Positions 10,791-21,756 of a stretch of 48,131 nucleotides of DNA are shown here, one piece after another. The position numbers were made by a program, and so were the translations under genes. The stretch's first letter is position 1. Every line of letters begins with the position of its first letter. The notes below the pieces were generated by a model. It was given only the letters and a program-made list of their open reading frames with translations, was not told the DNA's origin and searched no databases. Source of the DNA: Parasitella parasitica (lineage: Eukaryota; Mucoromycota; Mucoromycetes; Mucorales; Mucoraceae); contig MU619300.1 of the NCBI GenBank assembly GCA_025201805.1, positions 1 to 48,131 of the forward strand. The letters are read 5' to 3'.

Positions 10791-11289
10791 TAATTGTATT
10801 CATATTTGTAAGAGCCTAAAAATAAATATTCCAATGATATAACCAGTATTTGAAAGGCATATAGAGCCACGAGCTCAAAAACAAGTTCAAGATAATTTTT
10901 GATATAGTAATCATATTGAGCTTTCATACAGTTTAGATTTGGTTGTAACTCATGATTGGATAATATATAAAGTGTATCAAGAATAAAGATGCTCTCATCT
11001 TGACAATCTTTTCTAAAAACATACGACACCGTTTTTTGATTCATGATCAAAGGTATATGCAGTAGTTGCTATTGATGAATTGTGGCGTTTAAAAAGAACA
11101 AGCCATCCGGGAAAAAAAAAAAAAAAAAGATTTTTTCAAAACCACAGCGAGAAGCCAGAGTGTATGGAACTTCCTCCTTTTTCACCTGGACTTATTTGGC
11201 CTTCTTATAAACCTTATAAACCCTTCTGCACCTTAACTTTTGCCAGAAAACTAACGATAGCCGTCCGCTTGAAAATAATCATTTGAAAA
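10791..11289. other. Intergenic region between flippase and RPS0
   Basis: The stretch holds the 3' flank of the flippase gene, an A16-like run near 11110-11128, and the promoter region of the ribosomal protein gene. A reverse-strand frame here extends into the flippase C-terminal exon and is taken as chance. Confidence 0.5.
11206..11220 (+). promoter_or_regulatory. Double TATAAA element upstream of RPS0
   Basis: TATAAA occurs at 11206-11211 and again at 11215-11220, about 70-85 bases before the ATG at 11290, within a pyrimidine-rich stretch (CTTCCTCC, CCTTCTG). Position and composition suit a ribosomal-protein promoter; this is inference from sequence only. Confidence 0.4.
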
Positions 11290-12238
11290 ATGTCTAAAGT
11301 CCCTGCTAGTAAGCTGTTGGTCATGTAGAACGCAGGAAATTTAGACTAACAACAATCTGCAGTTTTGAACGCTACTGAAGAAGACATCCAACTCTTGTTG
11401 GCTGCTCAAGTCCACATTGGCACCAAGAATGCTAATACCCGTATGGCTCCTTATGTCCATAAACGTCGCGCTGATGGTATGTTTTTCAATGAGTATAATG
11501 ATTGCAAGAGGTATATACTCACGGAGCATTGTAGGCATTAACTTGATCAACATTGGCAAGACCTGGGAGAAGCTTATCTTGGCTGCTCGTGTCATTGCTG
11601 CTATTGAGAACCCCCAAGATATCGTTGTCGTATCCGCTCGTCCCTATGGCCACCGTGCTGCCCTCAAGTTTGCTCGCTATATCGGTGCCGAGGCTATTGT
11701 TGGTCGTTACACTCCCGGTACCTTTACCAATTACATTACTCGCTCTTTCCGCGAGCCTCGTTTGGTTATCTGTACTGATCCTCGCTCTGATTACCAAGCC
11801 ATTCTTGAGGCATCTTACGTCAATGTACCTGTCATCTCTCTTGCTGACACTGATGCTAACCTCAAGTTTGTTGATGTTGCCATCCCTACCAACAACAAGG
11901 GTAAGCACGCCATTGGTTTGATCTACTGGCTTTTGGCCCGTTCTGTCCTCCGTCTTCGTGGTACTTTGGATTACTCTACTCCTTGGGATGTCATGGTTGA
12001 CATGTTCTTTTACCGTGATCCTGAAGAGATTGAGAAGGAGAACGAGGATAATGCTGCTGTTGAGGAATCCAACGTGGAGTGGGGAGCCACTACTGAAGCC
12101 GAAGTTGATTGGACGATTGAAGGCTCTGCTGCTGATGGTGTTGCTGGTGCCGCTCTCCAAGGTGAATGGTCTGCCGAGGCTGTCAATACTGACTGGGCTG
12201 ACGATGTTAACCCTGCTCCCGCTTCTTCTTGGGACTAA
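11290..12238 (+). CDS. RPS0: 40S ribosomal protein uS2 (Rps0/RPSA)
   Basis: Exons 11290-11308, 11363-11476 and 11535-12238 join to 278 residues; the introns (54 and 58 bp) have clear branch sites such as GACTAAC. The first exon encodes only MSKVPA plus one base, so it is easily missed. The protein follows uS2 throughout: [60 protein letters not shown] and [11 protein letters not shown], ending in an acidic tail with W-rich repeats ([18 protein letters not shown]) as in eukaryotic RPSA. Rps0 assembles into the small subunit and is needed for 20S pre-rRNA maturation. A duplicated TATA-like element precedes it. Confidence 0.96.
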
Positions 12239-12338
12239 GCATTTTTTAATCAATAGCTTGTTTTTTTTTTTCGCCTTCCCAGGGCAAAAATTTCAATTTC
12301 CAATAAACAATAATAAAAAAAGCCTTTTTTTCTTTTGT

Positions 12339-12364
12339 TCTACATTTCTCTCTCTCTCTCTCTT
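12339..12364 (+). repeat. CT dinucleotide tract upstream of TRM13
   Basis: An uninterrupted CTCTCT run at about 12347-12362 lies some 30 bases before the TRM13 start codon. Pyrimidine tracts just before start codons are common in these genes. Confidence 0.8.
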
Positions 12365-12389
12365 TCTTCCTCACATTGTTATAGAAGAC

Positions 12390-14032
12390 ATGCCCAAGGA
12401 CCCCATTGAGAAAAGAAGCAAAAAGATCGAGCAGCTCGTTCCTATTCCACCTGTGCCCTCAAGACCACAACAATGTTTGTTCGTAATTGATGTTTTCATG
12501 TGATAAAACTCGACTGACAAGTTTTCAGGTCATTTTTTCATGCCTAGAAAAAGGAGGTATTGTGGCTTACGAACTGGAAAAGACATGAAGTATTGCGGCG
12601 AGCATTCTGTAGGGATACCAGACTGTGAAGGGAAGCCAAAGCGAATCCCATGCCCTTATGATCCATCACAGTAAGTCGCCTTTTTTTTTCGGGGGGATGC
12701 ATGTCTAAATGTATTCGCATTACATACCCAAAGCTCTATTTTCGAAAAGGATCTCGAAAAGCACATGAAATCAAAATGCAATGCCCGGCCCAAAGAATTG
12801 CCTGCCTGCCATTCACTCAATGTCAATTGCACTCTCCCCCTGTCAAGTGAAGAATTGGAATTCCAAAAGAACATTTATTCGCATCAGAATATGTTTGTTC
12901 AGCCGTGGCTGGCCAGGGTTCAGCTACAGGCACTATCCACAGAGGACTTGGATTCACTTGTAGACAAGGTTTCTGCTGCGTACGATGCAAATGTAGCGCC
13001 TATTCCTATGGAGCAGCTTACGCATCCCTCATCCGAGAAAAAAAGGTAGGTGCGGCCATATTGTATCGCTCAACCAAACGCTCAATGCTGTTCAGAACGG
13101 CCGTTTCCAACACCAAACATCTGGATCAGCTCTCCTCTTTGATGGGACACATGGAGAAAAGCGGCATGCTTCGAGATAAAACAGCGTGCTTTGTTGAATT
13201 CGGTGCTGGAAAAGCTGATCTGTCGCTGCATGTCAAGAAAGCCGCTGCGGAAGAGGACGGGGAAGCCACGTATTTGTTACTGGACAGAAAGAACGTACGT
13301 AACAAGGCTGATCAAGCACTGCTGGGACAGTCTCAGAACAAATCAAGAGTGCAGCGCCAGTTGATTGATATCAAAGACCTCGATCTATCAAAGGTAGAGT
13401 GTATTGCTGACAACAACAAGAAAGTGGTTGCCATTTCAAAGCATCTGTGTGGCTGCGCAACTGACATTTCGCTCAAATGCTTGATGAACTATGTGGTAGG
13501 CGAGAAATCCAAAGGACACAAAGAACCCATCCAGGGCATCATCATTGCGCTTTGCTGCCATCAAATTTGCCGCTACGAAATGTATCCCAATCAAGAATAT
13601 TTAGAGTCTATCCACATGTCCAAGACTGAATTTGAGAGAATGTGCAAAATGTCAAGCTGGGCGACATGCCACAGTGGCGGTAACAGCACCAACGCAACAA
13701 TAGGCGCCAACGAAAAGGAGGACGAACACGCAGACACAGACACATGTGATGCAGATGACAATTCGGATAAAACCAGGCAAGCATCATGATGTGTGGCATT
13801 TACAACGACCCTGCTGACCCCCCCCCCCACCCCCCTCTGTAGAAACCATTTCTCGGGAAGAGATCATGTTGAAAGGGAAAACATTGGCTACAAATGCAAG
13901 CGTGTCATTGATGCTGGCCGTGCTAAATATCTTGAGCAATTTGGTTTCGATGTCAGGCTTGTTTACTATGTTGATTCTGCTGCGAGTTTGGAGAACTGTG
14001 CTTTGATTGCTACCCCCAAGCGTTTGCAATGA
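12390..14032 (+). CDS. TRM13: tRNA 2'-O-methyltransferase Trm13
   Basis: Exons 12390-12474, 12529-12670, 12734-13045, 13096-13776 and 13843-14032 join to 469 residues. Trm13 methylates the ribose of position 4 in several tRNA acceptor stems. The N-terminus has a CCCH-like finger (CHFFMPRKRRYC, then YCGEH) and a second CHHC U11-48K-type finger (CPYDPSH to KHMKSKC). Exon 4 carries the methyltransferase core: VEFGAGKADLSLHV (SAM loop), LLLDRKN, SKHLCGCATDISLKCL and ALCCHQICRYEMYPNQEYL. Exon 5 supplies IGYKCKRVIDAGRAKYLEQ and SLENCALIATP. Intron 4 has a GC donor (CCAG|GCAAGC) and a C-rich stretch before its acceptor; a GT donor downstream would meet a stop first. The gene starts about 150 bases after RPS0 ends, in the same direction. 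Confidence 0.92.
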
Positions 14033-14270
14033 ACTTGTCTGCTAGCACATACTTTAGGAGTAATAAACAGCATGGGTTGTTATCAGATTCTTTGATTTGG
14101 AAGCGGTCCTTGGATTATTAAAGGATTAATCAATGGGACACAGATGAATCGTATACATCTGATCCGAAAAAGCGCGAGATACATAAGGTGGTCTTTGCAC
14201 TGCATAAGCTCAGATAATTATCTGGCATTGTTAAATAGACGCAGGAGGAAAAACAATCCGATCCAACTTT

Positions 14271-14820
14271 TTATATTTGCTTTGAGACTTTTTTTTCGTT
14301 GCAATGAATAATATGATTTTGTGAGGGTATGCGGTGGATTTCATCGTTATTCACTTTGAAATGATGCTCGACGATTAATTTATGGTAGCGAATGAAAATG
14401 GTATTACAATTGTACGTTTGTGCACCATCAACATATTTGATCCGCTTAAACGGTTCTCTCTTGTCAAAACTATTGGTTGCCCAGTCATCGTGTGGAGGAC
14501 AGACTTTACACACGCAATAAAAAAGACGGATAAAATCAGGCCGAGATCGTAAAAGATTCATCAGACTAAAGTAATGTTTAGACTGTAAAAAAAAAACTAG
14601 CTATAACATGATTTTTTATAAGCGAGAGCAATTCATCTCCTGTATATTTTAACAGCAATTCAAGACGGATTTCGACCAAGCTAGGAAGCTCCTTTTGCAC
14701 GGCACGGATAATTTGCTCGGCTTCACCAGCTGCTGCAACGCTTTTGATGTCCGACAGTGCCGATCTCTTATAAAAGGCAAGGCTTGTCAAGTGAATTTTG
14801 TGATCTCCCAAGATCACCAT
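14271..14820 (-). CDS. Unrecognised protein, frame broken in an A/T homopolymer
   Basis: Two reverse-strand frames (14820-14578 and from about 14561 to 14271) abut at a run of ten A at 14587-14596 on the plus strand. Removing one base of this run joins them into one 182-residue protein. The first part is helical and Ala/Glu/Leu-rich (SDIKSVAAAGEAEQIIRAVQ). The second has CKVCPPHDDWATNSF and YVDGAQTYNCNTIFIRYHKL, with several Cys and His residues. I recognise no family. Its ATG overlaps the ATG of the divergent MFS gene at CCATGG, an unusual arrangement; one of the two starts may be wrong. It could equally be a transposon-derived relic. Confidence 0.3.
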
Positions 14821-16829
14821 GGATTACCAAGTCAAAGAACAGCGTAATTTACACCTGATACTTTTATCGCCAATTCTTCAAAACTAAAATAATGTTTTCT
14901 AGGAAACTCGGTTGCAAGCAGTGGTAACACTGCTCTAGCAAATTATGATCAACAGGATGTAGAGAAAACGGAATCTTGCATTGAAGAAATCAAAGTATAC
15001 AATCCCAAAGACGACCCAGACCATCCTGTTGTAAGTCCAAATTATGAAAGAACACCATTGACAACCTAACACTTATTTTTCTTTCAACAGAACTGGCCCC
15101 AAAAAAAGAAGTATCTTGCTCTATTTGCCATCTCTCTTGACTCATTTATAGGATACTTTACATCCGCAATTTACGTAAGATGCATTCATTGAGCATGCTC
15201 TAGTAAAGCTTATCATTATAACCGTTTGTATTTACATCATGTAGATGCCCGCCGTCCACAATATCATGGTTTATTTCAACACCGATCTTACAGTAAGTAA
15301 AACACAAAGATGTAATTTTTATATATTAAAGCAGTGCACACTATCTTTAGACAATCGACGCCACCATTGCTCTTTATTTGGCTTTCAGTGCCATTGCTGT
15401 AAGCGCAACTAACAGATGTTATCATACCTTTCTTTGGAACTAACTAAATATCATATAGCCTCTCTTCTGGGCGCCTTTAAGTGAGCGTTTAGGCAGAAGA
15501 TGGATTTATATCGTTTGCCTGATCCTCTACTGTGTTTGTACTATCGTCTGCGGTGTCTCTACAAACCTTGGCCTTTTCTTTGCATTCAGATTATTACAGA
15601 GTGTTTTTGCCAGTGCGGGTCAAGCCGTAGGTGGCGGCAGTATCTCTGACATGTTTGAGCCTCGTGAACGTGGAAAGGCAATGGGTCTCTATATGCTCGG
15701 AACTATCCTTGGCCCATCCATTGCCCCGGTCTGTGGAGGCTTTATTAATCAGAACCTGGGCTGGAGATGGATCTTCTACATCAAGACCATCATTGGCGGT
15801 GCCTTTGCTATCTTGAGCTTCTTTTTGGTTCCTGAGTCGCTTTACGTCCCAGCCGAAAAGCGAGTTGCTCCTCCTACCAACCTGAAGGAAAGACTAAATA
15901 GACTCAAGTTTAATCCCGTAAAAACCTAATCAACTAATTCATCAAAGATTAATAAGTCTAAAAAAAAAAAATTGCATAGTTTACCAGCTTGCTTCTTTTA
16001 TCAAGAAAAGAAACTGCCGTCATCTGTATCCCTGTCAGCATTGCGTTCGGCTGGTTCTACTATCTGGTTACTATTCTCTCCCCCACTTTTGGCGAAATTT
16101 ACGGATTCTCGTCTGGAGCCATTGGCCTTTGCTTCTTGGCAAGCGCTGTCGGTAACATATTGGGCGCCATATGCTCTGGAGTCCTGGCTGACAAAATCAA
16201 CAACTACTGTATCGCAAGGAATGGCGGTGTGGCTGTCAAAGAGTTCCGTATCAGGCCAATTTATGTTGGCTTACCATTTATGGTTGTAGGCTCTCTTCTG
16301 TACGGATGGCTTCTTCATGCCCGCGTGAATTTTATGGGCCCTCTTGTTGGTTTCGCCATGTGTAAGCGCTAACAAGTGTTGATCGATATTGGATTGTTAT
16401 ACTAAATATGCGCACAACGTAACGTTTATAGTTTGCTTTGGCCTCATGTTGAGTATTGCAGCGACAAACACCTATTTGGTTGAAGCCAATACTTCCAGAG
16501 CGGCTTCTGGTAAGTCATATGCAAGTTTTGTTGGCGATCGAAAAGTGCTGATATTATGCAAAATATAGCTGTTTCTCTGAACAATTTTACTCGAAACATG
16601 TGCGGTATGATCTTTTCATTGACTGGAGTCCAGATCAGGGAATCTCTTGGTGATGGATGGTCATAGTAAGCCATTTATTGTGTAAGCTTGGTAGTAGAAT
16701 TCAACCACTAACATTGCAAACCATAGCACTTTAGCCTCTTTGATGTGTCTGGCTGCATTCTCTATCTGTGTTCCGCTTGTTCAAATATTCGGTGCAAAAT
16801 GGAGACGAGAAAGGGAGCAACAAGACTGA
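14819..16829 (+). CDS. MFS transporter, DHA1 type (copy A of tandem pair)
   Basis: Ten exons: 14819-14843, 14903-15030, 15091-15174, 15245-15292, 15351-15398, 15459-15917, 15980-16361, 16432-16509, 16569-16665, 16727-16829; together 483 residues. Short hydrophilic N-terminus, then twelve membrane segments. Family marks are NWPQKKKYLALFAISLDSF at TM1, the loop 2-3 motif APLSERLGRRW, AGQAVGGGSISDMF, ERGKAMGLYMLGTILGP in TM5 and LGWRWIFYIKTI. This is the fungal drug:H+ antiporter-1 group, proton-driven exporters of drugs, polyamines or organic acids at the plasma membrane; the substrate cannot be read from sequence. Copy B follows in the same direction with the same length and nearly identical intron positions. 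Confidence 0.9.
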
Positions 16830-17485
16830 TTCGTATTATTTGAACCGTAATTACAAAACATAGACTGTACCATACCTTATACTGCTCCTTTACCTTATAC
16901 TTCATTGCTACATTAAACAAGGTCTCTGGGCATTATTTTTTTAAACATATGACTATGAAATGTCAAAATCATTTGTCATAACCAGTCGAGATTTGAATTT
17001 AGTCCTTCTGATTCTTTCAAATGATATGTGATGATCCCAGTAGAATTGGACTTTATTGTAAGGAGGTCGCTTCTTAAACGGTCAATGGGCAGTTGGGTTG
17101 TGATTTCACTTGATCAAGTGGTCTGTGTAATCCTCAAGTTGGTTTCCCGAAAAAAGACTTCTTCATTACTAAGTTGATATTCTTCAAGCTTAAAGTCTGA
17201 GAAAAATGCTTGATCTCGACTTTTCTCAGGCATGTTTTTTTTTTGGCATTAAATCAACTGCTCAACTTTCTCCATACATTTAGCAGAGTCGTGAATACAA
17301 ATAGAAGGCTGGACAGAGATTCACATTGGATCTGATACACGTAGGCTTTCTATGTGGCGAACAAATAGACATTGATAACACCATCTTCTCTGGGTTAAAA
17401 CATTCATGTTACATAAAATCTTGGACGGAAAAACAATAAAACCATACTAAATCTGCTTTGCTGCGAGATCATTTGTCATTGGGAG
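16830..17485. other. Intergenic region between the two MFS genes
   Basis: About 650 bases of AT-rich sequence with no coding potential. It should contain the 3' flank of copy A and the upstream control region of copy B. No repeat of copy A's upstream sequence was obvious by eye. Confidence 0.5.
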
Positions 17486-17493
17486 TATAAAAG
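17486..17493 (+). promoter_or_regulatory. TATA box of MFS copy B
   Basis: TATAAAAG lies 75 bases upstream of the ATG at 17561, followed by a pyrimidine-rich leader with a run of T around 17521-17542. Spacing and sequence suit a core promoter. Confidence 0.5.
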
Positions 17494-17560
17494 AGCTCTT
17501 ATGTTTTGTGATTTTCTGTCTTTTTTTTTTTTTTTCTTTTTTTGATCTCTAATAGACAAC

Positions 17561-19631
17561 ATGAGTGAGACACATTCAAAAACATGTAACTTTCGATTGA
17601 TCTAGTATATAATGCGAATGTAAAGCTAATGGTTTTGTGCGCGGTATATAGCGCCTTCAATAAGTAGCGATAACAGTGATACAGTACCTACCAATTTCCA
17701 GGATAAAGACATTGCAGAAATTGAATCGTATAATGAAGGGGCTGCTGCACAGTACAACTATAAAGAGGATCCTAACAACCCAATGGTGAGTGGCCTCATT
17801 GTTCTTGATCTGTCAATTTTGTCTGACAAATGCCGTCTACTATATATGACAGAACTGGCCCAAAGGCAAGAAAACGAGCCTGCTGCTTGTTGTATCCATA
17901 AATTCGTTTATGGGATACTTTTCTTCTGCAGTCTATGTAAGTTACCATTTAACAGCCTGCTTGAACGTCGAACAATTGACATGACAGATACATAGATGCC
18001 AGCCACGCACGATATTATGGTCTACTTTAACACAAATCTCACTGTAAATTTTGTATCCCCATCACACGTACTAACTCATACTGACATTGGCGATTTTATT
18101 CGTGTAGCTGATCAATTCTACTATTGCATTGTTTCTGCTGATGAATGCATTAGCGGTAAGTTTAAGCACAGCTGTCATGATTTTTTTTTTTTTCCTAAAC
18201 TGTATTGACTACATGTAGCCGCTTTTTTGGGCCCCATTAAGTGAAAGAGTAGGCAGAAGATGGATTTACATTGTCGCAATTATTCTTTATACTGTGTGCA
18301 CAATCATTTGTGGCATTTCTACAAATCTGGGTCTATTCATTGCTTTTCGATTACTGCAAGGTATATTTGCCTGCGCGGGTCAAGCTGTGGGTGGTGGCAG
18401 CGTCTCTGACATTTTTGAGCCACACGAACGTGGAAAGGCAATGTCTATTTACATTTTAGGGTAACTGGAGCATGTATATTTCTCTGAAAATTTATGAATA
18501 TTAACCTCTATACTATAGCACTATCTTAGGTCCTGCCATTGCACCTATTGTCGGCGGGTACATTGATCAATACCTAGGATGGCGTTGGATTTTCTACATC
18601 AAAACTATCATGGGAGGTGTTCTGATCATCCTCAATTTTATATTCCTCAAAGAAACTTTGTACACTCCCAATTCAAAGGCATTGCCGCCTCCTGCAAACT
18701 TTAGAGAACGTTTGCAAAGGCTTCGATTTAACCCAGTGAGTGTGAAAAAAAAAAAGACCGCATAAATCTGACGGTAGCCAGCTAACAACAACACTTGTAA
18801 GTTCGGCAGTCTTGAGCTGCTACTGAAGAAAGAAATTGCCCTGGTGTGTTTCCCCGTCAGCATTGCATTCGGATGGTTCTACTTTTTAGTGACAATCCTT
18901 CCTCAAACCTTCAGTTCTGTGTATCAGTTTCCAACAGGCTCTATTGGCCTTTGCTATCTAGCAGGTGGCCTCGGCAATACCTCTGGCTCTATCTTTGCAG
19001 GCGCCATTTCTGATAGACTCTATCACAAAGCCATTGCAAAGAACAATGGCGAAACGGTAAAAGAATTTCGACTAAGACCCATCTATATTGGTGTCCCATT
19101 GATTGCACTTGGCTCAGTCATGTATGGATGGTTTTTACAAGTACCGACACATTGGATGGGACCATTGGCATCGTATACTATCAGTAAGTGTTCCATCTGT
19201 ATACGGCCGCTTGGCTACTAACTTGTTTCTCGTTTTTGAATAGCTACATTTGGCATCATGTTTACAATCACAGTTGCAAATACATATCTGGTAGATTCCA
19301 ATCATACCAAAGCTGCCTCAGGTACATAGACATGTACAGTATCTATAATTTAGCTAACACGTCTGATTTAATTCAGTTGTTTCTGCCAATAACTTTACCA
19401 GAAACATTTGTGGTATGATCTTTTCATTAACTGCTGTACAAATAAGATCATCCCTTGGTGATGGCTGGGCATAGTAAGTTATCTATTGTAAAGATGGGGT
19501 ATAAATTTTTTTTTAACCAAGTCGTTCTGTACAGCACTCTTATGGCCATTATGTGCGTCATTTCTTATATAATTTGCATTCCCCTAGTCCAGAAATTCGG
19601 TCAAAAATGGCGTGAATCTTCTTCCAAATAA
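17561..19631 (+). CDS. MFS transporter, DHA1 type (copy B of tandem pair)
   Basis: Eleven exons: 17561-17585, 17652-17785, 17853-17936, 17996-18043, 18108-18155, 18219-18460, 18519-18735, 18802-19183, 19244-19321, 19377-19473, 19535-19631; 483 residues. It matches copy A segment by segment: NWPKGKKTSLLLVVSINSF, MPATHDIMVYFNTNLT, APLSERVGRRW, AGQAVGGGSVSDIFEP, GTILGPAIAPIVGGY and LGWRWIFYIKTI. The exon lengths 25, 84, 48, 48, 382, 78 and 97 are identical to those of copy A. The 459-base exon of copy A is split here by a 58-bp intron (18461-18518) within YILG|TILGP. Expected function is the same: proton-coupled efflux at the plasma membrane with unknown substrate. Confidence 0.9.
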
Positions 19632-19736
19632 AAAGCACACGAAATTACAGATTTTGAACATTCAATTTTTGATTGAAATTGTAAAGGTCCTTTCATCGAC
19701 GAATATTGTCGACCTAAACCAATAGATTAGATTCAT

Positions 19737-20055
19737 GATGAGGAGCAGTTTCGTCTTGAAACATTGAGCTCTCACATCTAACCCGCCTCGAAAAAGTGAG
19801 AAAGAAATGGAGGCAATTATATGGGAAACTTTGGATCCTGACAGTATCTTTGAGAAACGGAGAGAACCTGGTTTTCCACGTATTCTCCATTATTCTTCGA
19901 GTACATCGATGAGAACCCTTGTATCGTTTTGGACAAAGTTAAAGTAAACATTGACAGAATTAGCAGCATCCAAAAGCACTTGGTTTGATTTTGTAAAACA
20001 ACTGCAGATAGTCTCTCGAAAAAGCTCAGCTTCAACCTATAGATTGAAAACACAC
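19737..20055 (+). pseudogene. Second mariner-like transposase relic
   Basis: Pieces of the protein coded by the 2427-3129 relic can be read here on the plus strand with stops and frame changes. DEEQFRLETLSSHI matches DEEQFRFETLSSHT; FEKRREPGFPRILH matches FKKRRKTGRPRILH; YIDENPCIVLDKV matches CIDDNPSVVLDEV; FCKTTADSLSKKL matches FVKQHCNLSLKKA. No catalytic domain is visible. The two relics are in opposite orientation and differ enough to be independent old insertions. Confidence 0.75.
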
Positions 20056-20458
20056 TAGCATTATGGTTGTTTAGTACGGTACCTCCCCAGCTAAATGTAA
20101 AAGGATAAGCAGTATCTTGATTGTACATACAGTTGCTTATATGTCTGCTTGCTATAAGCTGACAGCGACATATTCATTCGAACATTAAGAGCGCATTCGA
20201 TTACATGCAGACGTATGGTTTTCAACAAAGGCCAAATCTTTGGTTTATTACAAGTTGAATTCGATACGTACCATGACATGTGGCAATAAGGTGCCTGAGA
20301 AAGTTTTCATCTTGATTGATTGGCTTGAACTTTTGACACATTTGAAAGACTTTCCCGGAGATGCAAAAAAAAATGCAAGCTTGCTGTAAATGTAAGAAAA
20401 CTTTTTTTCAATTTTAGAGATCTTGCAGTCTTTTTCTCTTCTACGTTAAACATATATC
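20056..20458. other. Intergenic region upstream of the WKF gene
   Basis: No gene seen. The last 60 bases contain T-rich and CTTTTTCTCTTCT leader sequence before the ATG at 20459. Confidence 0.45.
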
Positions 20459-21470
20459 ATGGCAGGAAAACCAGATTCTAAGCCTGCAGCTAAAAAACCT
20501 ACTGCTGGCGCAAAAAAATCTGCCGCACAATCAACTACAAAACGATCCGCCCCAATCGATGCCACCACCGAAAACGAAAAGCCCAAATTAACACAAGGAC
20601 AGAAACTACTCAAGTCCATGACTGCACAAAAAGCGGCCAAGAAGGCTCTTATGAAAGGTGTGGCAGTGACTCATGTCTCTTTTGACGATGATGGAAATAA
20701 GGCCCATGTGGAAACTGTGATTCAAAAGACAGCGCCACCGCCTGCCAAGATCGTAAATCCGAAAAAGCCAAACAAGAATCGACCTGCTGTAAAGAAGCCT
20801 GAGCCTATAAAGAAAAAGAAGCGTACTGCCGACGAAATGGAGCAAGATCCGGTAGAAGAGGAAAAAGGAAAGGAGGAGGAGGATGACAGTGAGAAGAAGG
20901 ACAACAAAAAGCCACCCAAAAGAGCCAAAAAGCCCAAGAAGAGTAAGATTGAAATCGAAGAATCAAGAAAGGATGGCAAGCAAGAAGAAGCGCTTGCTTA
21001 TGTTCGCTTATTTATTAATGATCGTGAGGCGTGGAAGTTTAAAAAGGTGCAACAAATCTGGTTGCTGTCAAATCTGTATGAAATTCCGGAAGACGAGTTT
21101 GACGACGTATTGGAATATCTAAAGGATCTCCAAGGTTCAGCTCGCGAGGTATATTTTGCGATTCTTATCAGACCAAAAAGAAAAAAAGACAATGTTTTGA
21201 CCATGACTTAAATAGAAAACTAAACAAGAAGCAAAAGACAAGATCCCCATGAAAAAGGCACAAGCACCCGCTGCTGTTAGTCATACTTTGACAGGATACG
21301 CAAATGTAGATGCCGGAAATGATGATGATTTTGATGCTGAGAAGCTGCTAGCACGAGCAACTACTGCACCAGTTCACCAAAAAGAAGCGATAGAACAAGA
21401 AAACGAGGAAGAGGAGGAAGACTCGGATGAAATCAAGAGAGCTAAATCAATCATAGAAGTGCTTTCGTAA
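20459..21470 (+). CDS. WKF-domain nuclear/nucleolar protein
   Basis: Exons 20459-21148 and 21216-21470 (intron 67 bp) join to 314 residues. The N-terminal half is Lys/Ala/Pro-rich and then strongly charged (KKRTADEMEQDP, KPPKRAKKPKKSK), with nuclear-localisation-like basic clusters. The conserved part near the middle reads EEALAYVRLFINDREAWKFK, VQQIWLLSNLYEIPE and YLKDLQGSARE, continuing KTKQEAKDKI after the intron. This is the WKF domain of C7orf50-like proteins, found in the nucleolus in animals, with unproven molecular role. The C-terminus is acidic (EEEEEDSDEIKRAKSI). Without the intron the frame would end 20 residues later in an unrelated tail; the spliced form continues the domain naturally. 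Confidence 0.82.
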
Positions 21471-21756
21471 ATAAACCATTTTTTGTATATAACCGCATGT
21501 CAACAAAACTTGGCATATCTGGTGCGAGCATATGATACACACACAAACTGTTGCCAAACACAGCAGCATTTCATCAACATATGCAATTTTTTTTTGTCAA
21601 TATGATCGAAATATCTTCCGGCTCTTGGAGAATGCCTAAATTCCAAGCTTATTTACTTTTTAACCATCAAAATACAAGAATAAAATCCTTGTTATAAGAC
21701 GTAACACTGGCAGTTGTTTTGTTATTTTTTTTTTTCCTATTGCCTGCTTCCCCAAA

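Noticed and set aside
10553-11050. 165-residue reverse-strand frame downstream of the flippase
   Set aside because: Half overlaps the flippase last exon and the remainder is AT-driven hydrophobic sequence; no start context or homology.
11519-12253. 244-residue reverse-strand frame over RPS0
   Set aside because: It is the antisense of a highly expressed ribosomal protein gene with biased codons, which often leaves long antisense frames open.
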